Assembly (NCBI RefSeq): GCF_026410085.1
Contig: NZ_CP112866.1
Location: 1-64,000, forward strand
DNA from: Pseudomonas quebecensis
Lineage (GTDB): Bacteria > Pseudomonadota > Gammaproteobacteria > Pseudomonadales > Pseudomonadaceae
DNA: 64,000 nucleotides
Direction: 5' to 3'
Made by a program: the position numbers and the translations under genes. The stretch's first letter is position 1. The number at the start of each line of letters is the position of its first letter. The notes under the pieces are model-generated. The model was not told where the DNA came from and searched no databases. It saw only the letters and a program-made list of their open reading frames with translations. This document shows, piece by piece, positions 44,768 through 54,816 of this stretch.

Positions 44768-46139
44768 GACCGGTCTCCAGCCAGTTCAACGGTGCGCAGT
44801 CGGCGAAGGGAAGCTCGAGCTGTTGCAGCGCGTTGTGCCAATCGCCCAGGCGTTCGGCGTCCAGCGCCTGGCCGGGTGGCGCCTGCAACAGCCAGACGCG
44901 GGCGGCGCTGGCGCTGCGAGCCAGTTCGGCGATCAGCGCCAGGCTGCCGCGATCCGGCGAGCGCCGTGGGTCGCAGGCAATGGCCAGGCGCGCAGGTGGG
45001 AAGCGCGTGAGTTGTTCCAGCAGTTTGTGGCGCGATTCGCGGCTGTCGAGAATACCGGCGTTACTCACGTTGGCCGGTAGTTTGGGCGGCCAGGGGTGCT
45101 GACCGTCCAGTTCGATGGCCACCAGCAGGGCGCCATTGCTGTCCTGTTCACTGACGCCGCCGATGACGGCGTGCAAGTGATCGGGCGCGGCGTCATTAAC
45201 CCCAAGACGCTCGCTGCTTGGCATCAGGCGCTCGCGCAGTTGGCTGTAGCCGGGCAGGTTGAGGTCTAGGCGCAGGGCGGCGCGTCCGCGTTTCCAGCGC
45301 CACAGGCAGAGCAGGGCGAGGATCAGGCGAGGCAGCAGGCCGTAAACCAGCAACACGCCGACCAGCCACGCTGCCCAGGCCTGACGCGCACGCTCGATAT
45401 TCACGGCTGCATCCCCGCTGGCGCGGATCATCTCGGCGCTTGGCACGTTGAAGCCGAGCAGGGCAGGCAAGGCCCCCAGCGCTTGTGTCACAGCGACGAA
45501 GGTATCGGCGCCGAGGATAGTGGTTTCCCACACAAAGCCGTAGCGGCGTGTGGCAAGCAATGTCAGAAGAATCACCAGCGCACTGAGCAATGCCAGCAGC
45601 CAGAGGCTGTTGACCAGGACGCCTACGGCCCAGCGATTGAGCTTCTGCCGTTGCAACAGCAGTAACAGGGCCGGGGCCAATTGCGCGGCCTTGGCATCGC
45701 GTGCGAATTTTTCGCTGAGCCACAGCCACAGGCGCCCGAGGCTGGCGCTATGTTCGCCGGCCAATAGCAGGCCCAATGCCCAGCTGATCAGCAGAATCAG
45801 GTTCAAGCCGAGCAGGCTGCCCAGCGCCCAGAACACGTTCACTGGCGCCAATCCGTTACCCAGCGCGGCAAACGCCAGGGCGGCACCGCTGACCACCGCG
45901 AGTATCGCCAGCAGCACCAGCGCCAGGCGCGCGCCTTGCAACCAGCGGGTCAGGGCCGCCACCAAGCCATCGCGCTCGGCCAGGTGCAAGGCGCGTCGTT
46001 GAATGCGCGTCGGCAGGTCGCCTCCGGCCGTGCGGGCCAGGCGGTTGGCTTCCTGGTCTTCGAGGTTGCCGGCGTGTTCTTCACGCAGCCGCACGGTTTC
46101 CGTCAGCCAGAGTGTGTGTAGCGAGTTCAGTGCAGTCAC
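44760..46139 (-). CDS. DUF2868 membrane protein
   Basis: This 459-residue protein has about five hydrophobic segments in residues 70-310 (for example LALVLLAILAVVSGAALAF) and a soluble C-terminal domain from about 320. It starts at GTG. It always seems to travel with the GTPase/DUF3482 gene, with which it overlaps here, so the two may form one membrane complex with a GTPase switch. No enzyme motif is seen. Confidence 0.8.
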   Translation of the reverse strand: MTALNSLHTLWLTETVRLREEHAGNLEDQEANRLARTAGGDLPTRIQRRALHLAERDGLVAALTRWLQGARLALVLLAILAVVSGAALAFAALGNGLAPVNVFWALGSLLGLNLILLISWALGLLLAGEHSASLGRLWLWLSEKFARDAKAAQLAPALLLLLQRQKLNRWAVGVLVNSLWLLALLSALVILLTLLATRRYGFVWETTILGADTFVAVTQALGALPALLGFNVPSAEMIRASGDAAVNIERARQAWAAWLVGVLLVYGLLPRLILALLCLWRWKRGRAALRLDLNLPGYSQLRERLMPSSERLGVNDAAPDHLHAVIGGVSEQDSNGALLVAIELDGQHPWPPKLPANVSNAGILDSRESRHKLLEQLTRFPPARLAIACDPRRSPDRGSLALIAELARSASAARVWLLQAPPGQALDAERLGDWHNALQQLELPFADCAPLNWLETGHD

Positions 46140-46208
46140 GCGCTGTCCTGTTGAGCAAGTGAGTCTGGAGCATAACCGCTGACTCGCGGCTCTGGTATTC
46201 TCGTCGCC

Positions 46209-46721
46209 ATGAAAAAAACTCTCCCTCTAAGCCTGATCGCAGCCCTCGGTGAAAACCGCGTGATCGGCGTCGACAACCGCATGCCCTGGCATTTGCCCGG
46301 GGATTTCAAATATTTCAAGGCCACCACCCTCGGCAAGCCGATCATTATGGGGCGCAAGACCTGGGACTCCCTGGGCCGACCGCTGCCGGGGCGCTTGAAC
46401 ATTGTGGTCAGCCGTCAGACCGACCTGGCGCTGGAAGGTGCGGAAGTTTTTCCGTCACTGGAGGCCGCCGTCAAGCGCGCCGAGGCATGGGCATTGGAGC
46501 AGGGCGTGGACGAGCTGATGCTGATCGGCGGCGCGCAGTTGTATGCGCAGGGCCTGGAGCTGGCGGATCGGTTGTATTTGACGCGGGTGGCGTTGAGTCC
46601 GGAGGGGGATGCGTGGTTTCCGGAGTTTGATGCGAGCCAGTGGAAGTTGGTGTCGAATGCTGAGAATGCGGCTGAGGGCGACAAGCCAGCCTACAACTTT
46701 GAAGTTTGGGAAAAAGCCTAA
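46209..46721 (+). CDS. folA: Dihydrofolate reductase
   Basis: This 170-residue enzyme reduces dihydrofolate to tetrahydrofolate with NADPH. Typical features are SLIAALGENRVIGVDNRMPWHLPGD with the substrate Asp replaced in context by LPGDFKYFK, IIMGRKTWDSLGRPLPGRLN and the C-terminal DELMLIGGAQLYAQGL. It is divergent from the DUF2868 gene. It complements ThyA, which produces dihydrofolate. Confidence 0.96.
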   Translation: MKKTLPLSLIAALGENRVIGVDNRMPWHLPGDFKYFKATTLGKPIIMGRKTWDSLGRPLPGRLNIVVSRQTDLALEGAEVFPSLEAAVKRAEAWALEQGVDELMLIGGAQLYAQGLELADRLYLTRVALSPEGDAWFPEFDASQWKLVSNAENAAEGDKPAYNFEVWEKA

Positions 46722-46724
46722 AAG

Positions 46725-46792
46725 CATAGGGGGCAAGCCCCCTCCCACATTGATATGCACGCCAAATGTGGGAGGGGGCTTGCCCCCGATGG
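46725..46792. repeat. Paired REP element (REPIN-like)
   Basis: GGGGGCAAGCCCCCTCCCAC and GTGGGAGGGGGCTTGCCCCC face each other around an approximately 20-base spacer. The unit fills the space between the convergent folA and cystine-symporter genes. Confidence 0.9.
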
Positions 46793-46799
46793 AGGTCTA

Positions 46800-48191
46800 T
46801 CAGGCCTGCGCTAACTCCCCATGCTCATCCGCCTCCAGCAGCGCCTTGTCCGTCTGCCCCATGATCTGGCTGGTAATCGCGCCGGCCGTCATCGAACCAT
46901 TCACGTTCAACGCTGTACGGCCCATGTCGATCAGCGGCTCCACGGAAATCAGCAGCGCCACCAGTGACACCGGCAAGCCCATGGCCGGCAGCACGATCAA
47001 CGCGGCAAAGGTCGCGCCGCCGCCCACGCCCGCCACACCGGCCGAACTCAGGGTCACGATCGCTACCAGGGTCGCGATCCACAGTGGGTCCAGCGGGTTG
47101 ATGCCCACGGTCGGCGCCACCATCACCGCCAACATGGCAGGGTAGAGACCGGCGCAACCGTTCTGGCCGATGGTCGCGCCGAACGAAGCGGCGAAGCCGG
47201 CGATGGATTGCGGGATACCCAGGCGACGGGTCTGCGCTTCGATGCTCAGGGGAATCGCGGCCGCGCTGGAGCGACTGGTAAAGGCGAAGGTCAACACCGG
47301 CCACACCTTGCGGAAAAACCGCAGTGGGTTGACCCCGGCCAACGACAGCAGCAGGCCGTGCACCACGAACATCAGGCCCAAAGCCAGGTACGACACCAGC
47401 ACAAAGCTGCCGAGCTTGATGATGTCCTGCAGGTTGGAACTGGCCACCACTTTGGTCATCAGCGCCAGTACGCCGTACGGGGTCAGCTTCATCACCAGGC
47501 GCACCAGGCGCATCACCCAGGCTTGCAGGGTGTCGATGGCGTTGAGGACCTTCTGGCCTTTTTCCACGTCATCCTTGAGCAGCTGCAGCGCGGCAACCCC
47601 CAGGAATGCGGCGAAAATCACCACGCTGATGATCGACGTCGGCTTGGCCCGGGCCAGGTCGGCAAACGGGTTGGCCGGCACGAACGAGAGCAGCAGTTGC
47701 GGGATATTCAGGTCGGCGACTTTGCCCGCGTAATCGCTCTGGATCACTTGCAGGCGCGCCATTTCCTGGGTGCCGGCCACCAGGCCTTCGGCGGTAAGGC
47801 CGAACAGGTTGGTGAGGGCGATACCGATCAACGCCGCAATCGCGGTGGTGAACAGCAGCGTGCCGATGGTCAGGAAGCTGATCTTGCCCAGGGACGCCGC
47901 GTTATGCAGGCGCGCCACGGCACTGAGGATCGAGGCGAATACCAGCGGGATCACGATCATTTGCAACAACTGCACATAGCCGTTGCCGACCAGGTCGAAC
48001 CAGCCGATGGAAGCCTTGAGCACCGGGTTGCCGGCGCCGTAGATGGCATGCAATACCACACCAAACACCACGCCCAGCACCAGCGCGAACAGAACCTTTT
48101 TGGCCAGGCTCCATTGGGTACGACGGGTTTGTGCCAGGCCCAGCAGCAGGGCCACGAACACTAGTAAGTTGAGAATCAGCGGCAGATTCAT
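46800..48191 (-). CDS. L-cystine symporter (TcyP/YdjN-like, DAACS family)
   Basis: This 463-residue dicarboxylate/amino acid:cation symporter has about eight to ten membrane segments. It shows [18 protein letters not shown], the serine-rich hairpin [15 protein letters not shown] in place of the glutamate-transporter SSSS, and the [10 protein letters not shown] and NVNGSMTAG ligand/ion sites. This pattern is that of TcyP/YdjN cystine importers rather than GltP or DctA. The 241-base gap on its upstream side shows no named element. Confidence 0.85.
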   Translation of the reverse strand: MNLPLILNLLVFVALLLGLAQTRRTQWSLAKKVLFALVLGVVFGVVLHAIYGAGNPVLKASIGWFDLVGNGYVQLLQMIVIPLVFASILSAVARLHNAASLGKISFLTIGTLLFTTAIAALIGIALTNLFGLTAEGLVAGTQEMARLQVIQSDYAGKVADLNIPQLLLSFVPANPFADLARAKPTSIISVVIFAAFLGVAALQLLKDDVEKGQKVLNAIDTLQAWVMRLVRLVMKLTPYGVLALMTKVVASSNLQDIIKLGSFVLVSYLALGLMFVVHGLLLSLAGVNPLRFFRKVWPVLTFAFTSRSSAAAIPLSIEAQTRRLGIPQSIAGFAASFGATIGQNGCAGLYPAMLAVMVAPTVGINPLDPLWIATLVAIVTLSSAGVAGVGGGATFAALIVLPAMGLPVSLVALLISVEPLIDMGRTALNVNGSMTAGAITSQIMGQTDKALLEADEHGELAQA

Positions 48192-48432
48192 TTGAGCTCC
48201 ATTGAGAAGGCGCCAATCGCGTGAGCCTGCGATTGCGAACCGGGGAGCCTAACAGCTTGAAATATAATGATTTAATACCAATATGGAATGGTAACTGTCG
48301 TTTTTGGAATAAGCGTTTGACGCAAAGGCGTATGGCGTTGGCGGTAACGGGACGCGCACGGTCGCGGGTGAAGTGGGAACTGTCATAGGGATTTGTTAGC
48401 GTCGATGTCTTTCACTCAGGGAGACAACGCCT

Positions 48433-49494
48433 ATGAAGCTCGCGCCGACACTACTGGTATCCGCCGTACTTTGCCTGGGGCTCGCCGGCCAGGCGTTCGC
48501 CGACACCGAGTTGAAACACTGGCCGGCACCCGCCGCCAAGCAGTTGAACGAGATGATCGCCGCCAACGCCAACAAGGGCAACTTCGCGGTGTTCGACATG
48601 GACAACACCAGCTACCGCTACGACCTCGAAGAGTCGCTGTTGCCCTACATGGAAAACAAGGGGCTCATCACCCGCGAAAGCCTTGATCCATCGCTCAAGC
48701 TAATGCCGTTCAAGGACACTGCCGACCACAAGGAAAGTCTGTTCAGTTACTACTATCGCCTGTGCGAAGTAGACGACATGGTCTGTTACCCGTGGGTCGC
48801 CCAAGTGTTTTCCGGCTTCACCCTCAAGGAACTCAAAGTCCAGGTCGACGAGCTGATGGCCTCCGGCAAGCCCGTGCCGGTCAGTTATTACGAAGGCGAT
48901 GTGGTGAAGACGTCCGAGGTGCAGCCGCCGAAAGTCTTCACCGGCCAGGCCGAGCTGTACAACAAGCTGATGGAAAACGGCATCGAGGTGTATGTGATGA
49001 CCGCCGCCTCGGAAGAACTGGTGCGCATGGTCGCCGCCGACCCGAAGTACGGCTACAACATCAAACCCGAGAACGTGATCGGCGTGACCACCCTGCTCAA
49101 GGACCGCAAGACCGGCGAACTGACCACCGCACGTAAACAGATCGCCGCCGGCAAATACGACGAGAAGGCCAACCTCGGCCTGGAACTCACCCCGTACCTG
49201 TGGACCCCGGCGACCTGGATGGCCGGCAAGCACGCAGCGATCCTCACCTACATCGACGAATGGAAAAAACCGCTGATCGTCGGCGGCGACACGCCGACAA
49301 GCGATGGCTACATGCTGTTCCACGATGTGGACGTGGCCAAGGGCGGCATTCACTTGTGGGTCAACCGCAAAGACAAGTACATGGCCCAACTCAACGGCAT
49401 GATGGCCAAGCATGCGGCGGCGCAGGCCAAGGAAGGGCTGCCGGTGACGGCGGACAAGAACTGGGTGATCGTCAAGCCGGATGAAATCCAGTAA
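48433..49494 (+). CDS. pchP: Phosphorylcholine phosphatase PchP
   Basis: This 353-residue exported HAD phosphatase releases choline from phosphorylcholine in the periplasm. It has a signal peptide (cleavage near AFA-DT), the catalytic motif I VFDMDNTSYRYDLEES, motif II MTAASEELVR and motif IV VGGDTPTSDGYML. The sequence follows P. aeruginosa PchP (PA5292) block by block as I recall it, including KESLFSYYYRLCE and PYLWTPATWMAGK. It supports use of host or plant choline phospholipid. No choline-catabolic gene is adjacent. AGGGAGACAACGCCT precedes the ATG. Confidence 0.92.
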   Translation: MKLAPTLLVSAVLCLGLAGQAFADTELKHWPAPAAKQLNEMIAANANKGNFAVFDMDNTSYRYDLEESLLPYMENKGLITRESLDPSLKLMPFKDTADHKESLFSYYYRLCEVDDMVCYPWVAQVFSGFTLKELKVQVDELMASGKPVPVSYYEGDVVKTSEVQPPKVFTGQAELYNKLMENGIEVYVMTAASEELVRMVAADPKYGYNIKPENVIGVTTLLKDRKTGELTTARKQIAAGKYDEKANLGLELTPYLWTPATWMAGKHAAILTYIDEWKKPLIVGGDTPTSDGYMLFHDVDVAKGGIHLWVNRKDKYMAQLNGMMAKHAAAQAKEGLPVTADKNWVIVKPDEIQ

Positions 49495-49504
49495 CTGATC
49501 AAAA

Positions 49505-49530
49505 ATGGGGGAGGGGGCTTGCCCCCCGAT
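49505..49530. repeat. Single REP-type hairpin after pchP
   Basis: GGGGGAGGGGGCTTGCCCCCC is a G-rich hairpin 10 bases after the pchP stop, related to the common REP class of this window. It may stabilise the 3' end of the pchP message upstream of the intrinsic terminator. Confidence 0.75.
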
Positions 49531-49589
49531 TGCAATAGTTCAGTTGCAAATGTGCTAACTGGCACGCTGGCTTTGAGATTTGACCCGGC

Positions 49590-49622
49590 AAAAAAATGCC
49601 CCGCACTTGGCGGGGCATTTTT
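49590..49622. terminator. Bidirectional intrinsic terminator between pchP and ilvD
   Basis: ATGCCCCGC, loop ACTTG and GCGGGGCAT form a perfect nine-base-pair stem, flanked by a run of A to the left and of T to the right. On the ilvD strand this gives a stem followed by a seven-U tract. It should stop both convergent transcripts. Confidence 0.92.
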
Positions 49623-49635
49623 ATGGGGGCGAGTC

Positions 49636-51477
49636 TTACAGGCCGTCGAGCATCGCCTTGTTACGCACAGCGCCTTTGTCGGCACTGGTAGCGAGCAGGG
49701 CGTAAGCCTTCAGCGCGGTAGTGACCTTGCGCGGACGCTTCTCCACCGGCTTCCAGCCTTTTTTATCCTGCTCGACCCGGCGTGCCGCCAGTTCTTCGTC
49801 GCTGATCAACAGGTTGATCGAGCGGTTCGGAATGTCGATCAGCACTTTGTCGCCATCCTGCACCAGGCCAATCGCACCGCCCGCTGCGGCTTCCGGCGAA
49901 GCGTGGCCGATGGACAGGCCCGAGGTGCCGCCGGAGAAACGTCCATCGGTCAGCAGGGCGCAGGCTTTGCCCAGGCCTTTGGATTTCAGGTACGACGTAG
50001 GGTAGAGCATTTCCTGCATGCCCGGGCCGCCTTTGGGGCCTTCGTAGCGGATGATCACGATGTCGCCGGCCTTCACTTCGTCGGCGAGGATGCCGCGTAC
50101 GGCGCTGTCCTGGCTTTCGAAGATTTTCGCGTTGCCTTCGAACACATGGATGGACTCATCCACGCCGGCGGTTTTGACCACGCAGCCGTCGAGGGCGATG
50201 TTGCCGTACAGCACGGCCAGGCCGCCTTCTTTGGAGTAGGCGTGCTCGACACTGCGGATACAGCCGTTTTCACGGTCGTCGTCGAGGGTGTCCCAACGGG
50301 TCGACTGGCTGAAAGCGGTCTGGGTCGGGATGCCCGCCGGGCCGGCCTTGAAGAAGGTGTGCACGGCTTCGTCGTCGGTCTGGGTGATGTCCCATTTGGC
50401 GATGCCGTCGGCCATGGTCTTGCTGTGCACGGTCGGCAGGTCGGTGTGCAGCAGGCCGCCACGGGCCAGGGAGCCGAGGATGGAGAAGATCCCGCCGGCG
50501 CGGTGCACGTCTTCCATGTGGTACTTCTGGATGTTCGGCGCGACCTTGCACAGTTGCGGCACATGGCGGGACAGCCGGTCGATGTCGCGCAGGTCGAAGT
50601 CGATCTCGGCTTCCTGGGCCGCGGCCAGCAAGTGCAGGATGGTATTGGTGGAACCGCCCATGGCGATGTCCAGGGTCATGGCGTTTTCGAACGCCTTGAA
50701 GTTGGCGATGTTGCGCGGCAACACCGACTCATCGTTGTCGCCGTAGTAGCGCTTGCACAGCTCGACGATGGTGCGGCCGGCCTGCAGGAACAGCTGCTCG
50801 CGGTCGCTGTGAGTGGCCAGGGTGGAACCGTTGCCCGGCAGTGCCAGGCCGAGGGCCTCGGTGAGGCAGTTCATCGAGTTGGCGGTGAACATGCCGGAGC
50901 ACGAACCGCAGGTCGGGCAGGCGCTGCGCTCGTATTCCGCCACCTTCTCGTCAGAAGCGCTGGAATCGGCGGCGATGACCATGGCGTCGACCAGGTCCAG
51001 GCCATGGGAGGCGAGTTTGGTCTTGCCGGCTTCCATCGGACCGCCGGAGACGAAGATCACCGGGATGTTCAGGCGCAGCGCGGCCATCAACATGCCGGGG
51101 GTGATCTTGTCGCAGTTGGAGATGCACACGATGGCGTCGGCGCAGTGGGCGTTGACCATGTACTCCACGGAGTCGGCGATGATCTCGCGGCTCGGCAGCG
51201 AGTACAGCATGCCGTCATGGCCCATGGCTATGCCGTCGTCCACGGCAATGGTGTTGAATTCTTTTGCCACGCCGCCGGCGCGTTCGATTTCGCGGGCGAC
51301 CAGCTGGCCCAGGTCCTTGAGGTGGACGTGGCCGGGTACGAACTGAGTAAAGGAGTTGGCAATCGCGATGATCGGCTTCTTGAAGTCGTCATCTTTCATC
51401 CCCGTGGCGCGCCACAGTGCGCGGGCGCCGGCCATGTTGCGGCCGTGGGTGGATGTTTTCGAGCGGTAATCTGGCAT
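49636..51477 (-). CDS. ilvD: Dihydroxy-acid dehydratase
   Basis: This 613-residue enzyme dehydrates 2,3-dihydroxy acids to 2-oxoacids in valine, leucine and isoleucine synthesis. The iron-sulfur cysteines lie in [11 protein letters not shown] and [19 protein letters not shown]. The C-terminal signature [19 protein letters not shown] is also present. Length equals the E. coli type. The 278 bases on its upstream side hold no leader peptide or attenuator that I can recognise. Confidence 0.97.
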   Translation of the reverse strand: MPDYRSKTSTHGRNMAGARALWRATGMKDDDFKKPIIAIANSFTQFVPGHVHLKDLGQLVAREIERAGGVAKEFNTIAVDDGIAMGHDGMLYSLPSREIIADSVEYMVNAHCADAIVCISNCDKITPGMLMAALRLNIPVIFVSGGPMEAGKTKLASHGLDLVDAMVIAADSSASDEKVAEYERSACPTCGSCSGMFTANSMNCLTEALGLALPGNGSTLATHSDREQLFLQAGRTIVELCKRYYGDNDESVLPRNIANFKAFENAMTLDIAMGGSTNTILHLLAAAQEAEIDFDLRDIDRLSRHVPQLCKVAPNIQKYHMEDVHRAGGIFSILGSLARGGLLHTDLPTVHSKTMADGIAKWDITQTDDEAVHTFFKAGPAGIPTQTAFSQSTRWDTLDDDRENGCIRSVEHAYSKEGGLAVLYGNIALDGCVVKTAGVDESIHVFEGNAKIFESQDSAVRGILADEVKAGDIVIIRYEGPKGGPGMQEMLYPTSYLKSKGLGKACALLTDGRFSGGTSGLSIGHASPEAAAGGAIGLVQDGDKVLIDIPNRSINLLISDEELAARRVEQDKKGWKPVEKRPRKVTTALKAYALLATSADKGAVRNKAMLDGL

Positions 51478-51755
51478 GGAGCACTCCGGGCGGCTAATCA
51501 GGTACTAAAGGGGAGTGAGCTTCTATGGACGTCTGGAACACTCAGAAATAGCCGTGTGTCCGGAGGTTGCCTCAAACGCTGCGGGATCGCCGCGCGCCGT
51601 GGCCTTGAGCTCATAAACCCGCCGGGGGATGACTGGCGATGAATAGGGCCGATTCTACACCGCTGGCGGCTGGAGGGAATGGGGCAATACTCAGCGCCAC
51701 CGGCTTTGTTTAGACTGGCGGCCCTTTGCTCTTACCTCGCTCCAAAGGAATTGGA

Positions 51756-53489
51756 ATGCCCGTTATTCATCGTCTTCTAGGCTTCTACCTGCTGATCGGC
51801 CTGATCCAGGGCATCGTCTGCTATTACGCCGGCCAGTTGCATCGCTTGAGCGAGACGCTGTTCTTCGTCACCGGCACCGTGGTGTTGGTCGGCGGCACTA
51901 CGTTGCAGCTGCTGGGCGAAAAAGCCCGACATTGGCGCTCATTGCTGCCTACCCTGGCGTTCACCCTGCTGATGGGCGGCATGACATTTTGGGTCTGCCA
52001 GGGCCTTGACCCGGATGACAATCACCGCTGGGCGATCAATACCTGGATCATCAGCTTGCTGGTGCTGTGTTATGTCTGTGCCACCTTCCTGTTCGCCTGG
52101 CCCGTCACCAAAGGGCAGCGCTGGCGCTATGAGGACCTGTTCCTGCAAGCCTGGAGCAGCGTGTTTATCGTGCTGTACGCGTTGATCCTGGTGGCGGTGA
52201 TCATGCTGTTGCTCAAACTCTGGGGCCAACTGTTCCTGATGCTGGGCATCGAGTTTTTTGAGCGTCACTTCTGGAGCAAGCTGTTCCTGTGCTTCAGCCT
52301 GCCGCTGGTGTTTGCGCTGGGGATGTATCTGGCGGCGCGTAGCGAGAAGGTCATCGGCCAGATGCGCAGCATGCTGTTGAGCGCCTGCGGTCTGTTGCTG
52401 CCATTGATTGCGCTGATCAGCGTGTTGTTTACCCTGACCTTGCCGTTCACCGGGCTGGCGCGGATTTGGGCCACGGGTTATTCCACCCCGATTCTGCTGG
52501 TGTTGGCCGGGGCGCAGTTGTTCCTGCTCAACGGCGTGTTCCAGGATGGCGTCCAGCCTCGACCGTATCCCAAATGGTTGACGCATTTTATCGAGTTGAG
52601 CCTGCTGTGCCTGCCGATTCTTGCCGCGCTGGCGTTTTATTCAAGCTGGCTGCGGGTCGAGCAATATGCCTTGTCGCCCCTGCGTTTCATCGCACTGGCA
52701 CTGGCCGTATTGTGCAGCCTGTACGGCCTGGCGGCGGTGTGGGCGGTGGCCTTGCGCTCGCCGGTCTGGCTGGGCAACTTGCGGGTGACCAACCCGGCCC
52801 TGGCGTTGCTGTTTTGTGGGCTGGTGGTGTTGATCAATACGCCGCTCCTGGACCCGGTGCGCTTGAGCGTCGACGATCAGGTCCGGCGTCTGCTCGACGG
52901 GCGTATCAAGGCAGAAGCGTTCGATGCGAACAACCTGCGCTTCGGCCTGGAAAAGTCCGGCCAGGAGGCGTATGCGAAATTGCAGGCCGACCTGGATCAG
53001 GAGCGCATTCTTGACCCGCAAGCACGCCGCGCCCTGCGCGAGCGCATGGAGGACACGTCGCTGAGTTTCAGCGAACAGTACGAAAAGGAACGCGCCCAGC
53101 GGCCCAAGCCCGAGTTGGAATGGATCGGCCCGCAGCCCAAAGGCAGCGAACAGTTCGCGGACCTCAGCCTGGATGCGGACTCGCCTTGCGAACCCGGCTG
53201 CGTGCTGTGGGCGGTCGACCTTGACGAGGATGGCCGGCCCGAAGTGCTGGCCATCCCACACACCGGCTACAGCCACGACTTCATGCTCCCGCGCATTTTT
53301 GTACAGGACCGGAAGGGCCAATGGGGAGATCGCGGCCCGCTGCTGTGGACGCAACTGCCGGACGGAGCCGTCGACACTGAAGCGCTGATCCGTGACATCC
53401 GCGCAGGCAAGGTATCGTTGGCCAAGCCGCGTTACCTGCAATTGGAGTCCAGTGACATGTTGCTCACCCCGGTGATTCGGGAGCGTTAG
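51756..53489 (+). CDS. DUF4153 membrane protein
   Basis: This 577-residue protein has about ten to eleven hydrophobic segments in the first 380 residues, then a soluble C-terminal domain (about 385-577) that ends with a VDLDEDGRPEVLAIPHTGY segment resembling FG-GAP/calcium-loop sequence. ATG 51756 follows AAAGGAATTGG; a frame from 51726 lacks a ribosome site. Its stop overlaps that of the convergent MFS gene. Role unknown. Confidence 0.78.
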   Translation: MPVIHRLLGFYLLIGLIQGIVCYYAGQLHRLSETLFFVTGTVVLVGGTTLQLLGEKARHWRSLLPTLAFTLLMGGMTFWVCQGLDPDDNHRWAINTWIISLLVLCYVCATFLFAWPVTKGQRWRYEDLFLQAWSSVFIVLYALILVAVIMLLLKLWGQLFLMLGIEFFERHFWSKLFLCFSLPLVFALGMYLAARSEKVIGQMRSMLLSACGLLLPLIALISVLFTLTLPFTGLARIWATGYSTPILLVLAGAQLFLLNGVFQDGVQPRPYPKWLTHFIELSLLCLPILAALAFYSSWLRVEQYALSPLRFIALALAVLCSLYGLAAVWAVALRSPVWLGNLRVTNPALALLFCGLVVLINTPLLDPVRLSVDDQVRRLLDGRIKAEAFDANNLRFGLEKSGQEAYAKLQADLDQERILDPQARRALRERMEDTSLSFSEQYEKERAQRPKPELEWIGPQPKGSEQFADLSLDADSPCEPGCVLWAVDLDEDGRPEVLAIPHTGYSHDFMLPRIFVQDRKGQWGDRGPLLWTQLPDGAVDTEALIRDIRAGKVSLAKPRYLQLESSDMLLTPVIRER

Positions 53490-54649
53490 TCGCGGCCTGT
53501 TCGGTGATTGGTCACCAGTCCCCACAGGCTCAAGCCGATAAAACTGAGGGCGATGGTCAGCAGCAGATGACCGCCCGCCTGGGCCAGTGCCGCGCTGCTG
53601 ACGGCGGCGGTGAGGAACATGATGCTGTTTCCTGCCGAGGCCGCCGTGCCCGCGCGGCTGGAAAATAACAGCATCGCTGCAGAAATGGCGGCGGGTCGAA
53701 CCAGGGTGACGGCGAGGGCGCTGATCAGCATTGGAATCAGCAAGGTCACGGTGGTGATGGCTTTCAGGCTGATGATCGCCGTTAACAGCGCGCCAGCAAC
53801 AAGCAGTAGCCCTAGGCCGATGTTGATTTGTCGCGACAGCGAAATGCGCTTTTGCAGGTACGAAGCCGCCACGCCGCCGAGCAGATAGGCCAAGCCGTAC
53901 ACCATCAGCACCAGCGCATATTGGTATTCGGACAACTTCAGCGCATCCATGAAAATCATCGGCGTCACGCTGATCAAGGCGAAATAACAGGCAAACACCA
54001 GGGCGGCGATCCACCAGTAGCGCAGGAAGTCACGATTGCGCGCAACAGCTTTGAGTGTGCCGAGGATGGGCACCGGCGCGCGATGCGGGCCGGTGGACTT
54101 GGAGGGCAGGATGCAGAACGCATGGATCAACATGCCCAATGCCATCAGTGCAAAGCCGTAGAAACTGCCTTGCCAGTCGAAGGTGGTTTGCAGCCAGGAG
54201 CCGATCAGCGGCGACAGTGCGACAAACGAGCCGCTCAGGGTCATGTAATAGAGGCGCACTCTGGCACGGTGCTGTTCTTCGAACAGGTCCTCCACCAGCG
54301 CGTGGCCCAGTACGAAGAAACCGCAGCCCACAGCCTGTACGCTTCGAAACAGCAGGAAGGTCGGATAGTCGTTCGCCAGTGCGCAGCCCATCGCTCCCAG
54401 GATCGACAGCACGATACAGCCGAGCAGGACTTCCTTGCGTCCCCATTTATCCGAGAGCGGCCCGGCGACCATCTGCGAGATCGAAAACACCAGCGTAAAC
54501 AGACTGATCGACAGCGCGATGTCTGCACTGGGGGTGTCGAACCGGGTTGCCAGCGCCGGGAAGGAGGGCAGCAGGATATTGATCGGGAAGAAGCTGATCA
54601 GGGAAATGCTGGTGATGAGGATGAAGCGGGAGAGGATGGGCCCAGACAT
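53486..54649 (-). CDS. MFS exporter of the Bcr/CflA drug-resistance type
   Basis: This 387-residue major-facilitator protein has 12 predicted membrane segments and the antiporter motif A, GPLSDKWGRKEVLLGC, after helix 2. Its first helix carries SFFPINILLPSFPAL, as in Bcr/CflA multidrug exporters. The substrate is not predictable. It converges on the DUF4153 gene with a four-base overlap. Confidence 0.85.
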   Translation of the reverse strand: MSGPILSRFILITSISLISFFPINILLPSFPALATRFDTPSADIALSISLFTLVFSISQMVAGPLSDKWGRKEVLLGCIVLSILGAMGCALANDYPTFLLFRSVQAVGCGFFVLGHALVEDLFEEQHRARVRLYYMTLSGSFVALSPLIGSWLQTTFDWQGSFYGFALMALGMLIHAFCILPSKSTGPHRAPVPILGTLKAVARNRDFLRYWWIAALVFACYFALISVTPMIFMDALKLSEYQYALVLMVYGLAYLLGGVAASYLQKRISLSRQINIGLGLLLVAGALLTAIISLKAITTVTLLIPMLISALAVTLVRPAAISAAMLLFSSRAGTAASAGNSIMFLTAAVSSAALAQAGGHLLLTIALSFIGLSLWGLVTNHRTGRD

Positions 54650-54787
54650 TGTTATTGTTTTCCGGCGTAAAACCAGAAACCGATACTAGTCTGCGAAAAA
54701 TGCAATGCAATCCAAAGTGTTGGAAGAAATTTCCTGAATTAACGTAGCTTGCTGCGGTAGGAAAAATCTTCATTGCACCGCCCAAAG

Positions 54788-54812
54788 GTGGGAGGGGGCT
54801 GGCCCCTCCCAC
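54788..54812. repeat. Single REP-type hairpin after the rRNA methyltransferase gene
   Basis: GTGGGAGGGG, centre GCTGG and CCCCTCCCAC form a near-perfect stem four bases downstream of the methyltransferase stop on the minus strand. Confidence 0.8.
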
Positions 54813-54816
54813 CGTT

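Noticed and set aside
48192..48432. Riboswitch or regulatory RNA in the gap between the cystine symporter and pchP
   Set aside because: The region is AT-richer, as expected for promoters, but I saw no conserved riboswitch core or strong structured segment.
49519..51642. A 707-codon plus-strand frame opposite ilvD
   Set aside because: It runs through the intrinsic terminator and the whole of ilvD and has no recognisable domain; the start has no ribosome site.
51478..51755. A branched-chain attenuator or leader peptide upstream of ilvD
   Set aside because: I found no short frame rich in Ile, Leu or Val codons followed by competing hairpins on the ilvD strand.
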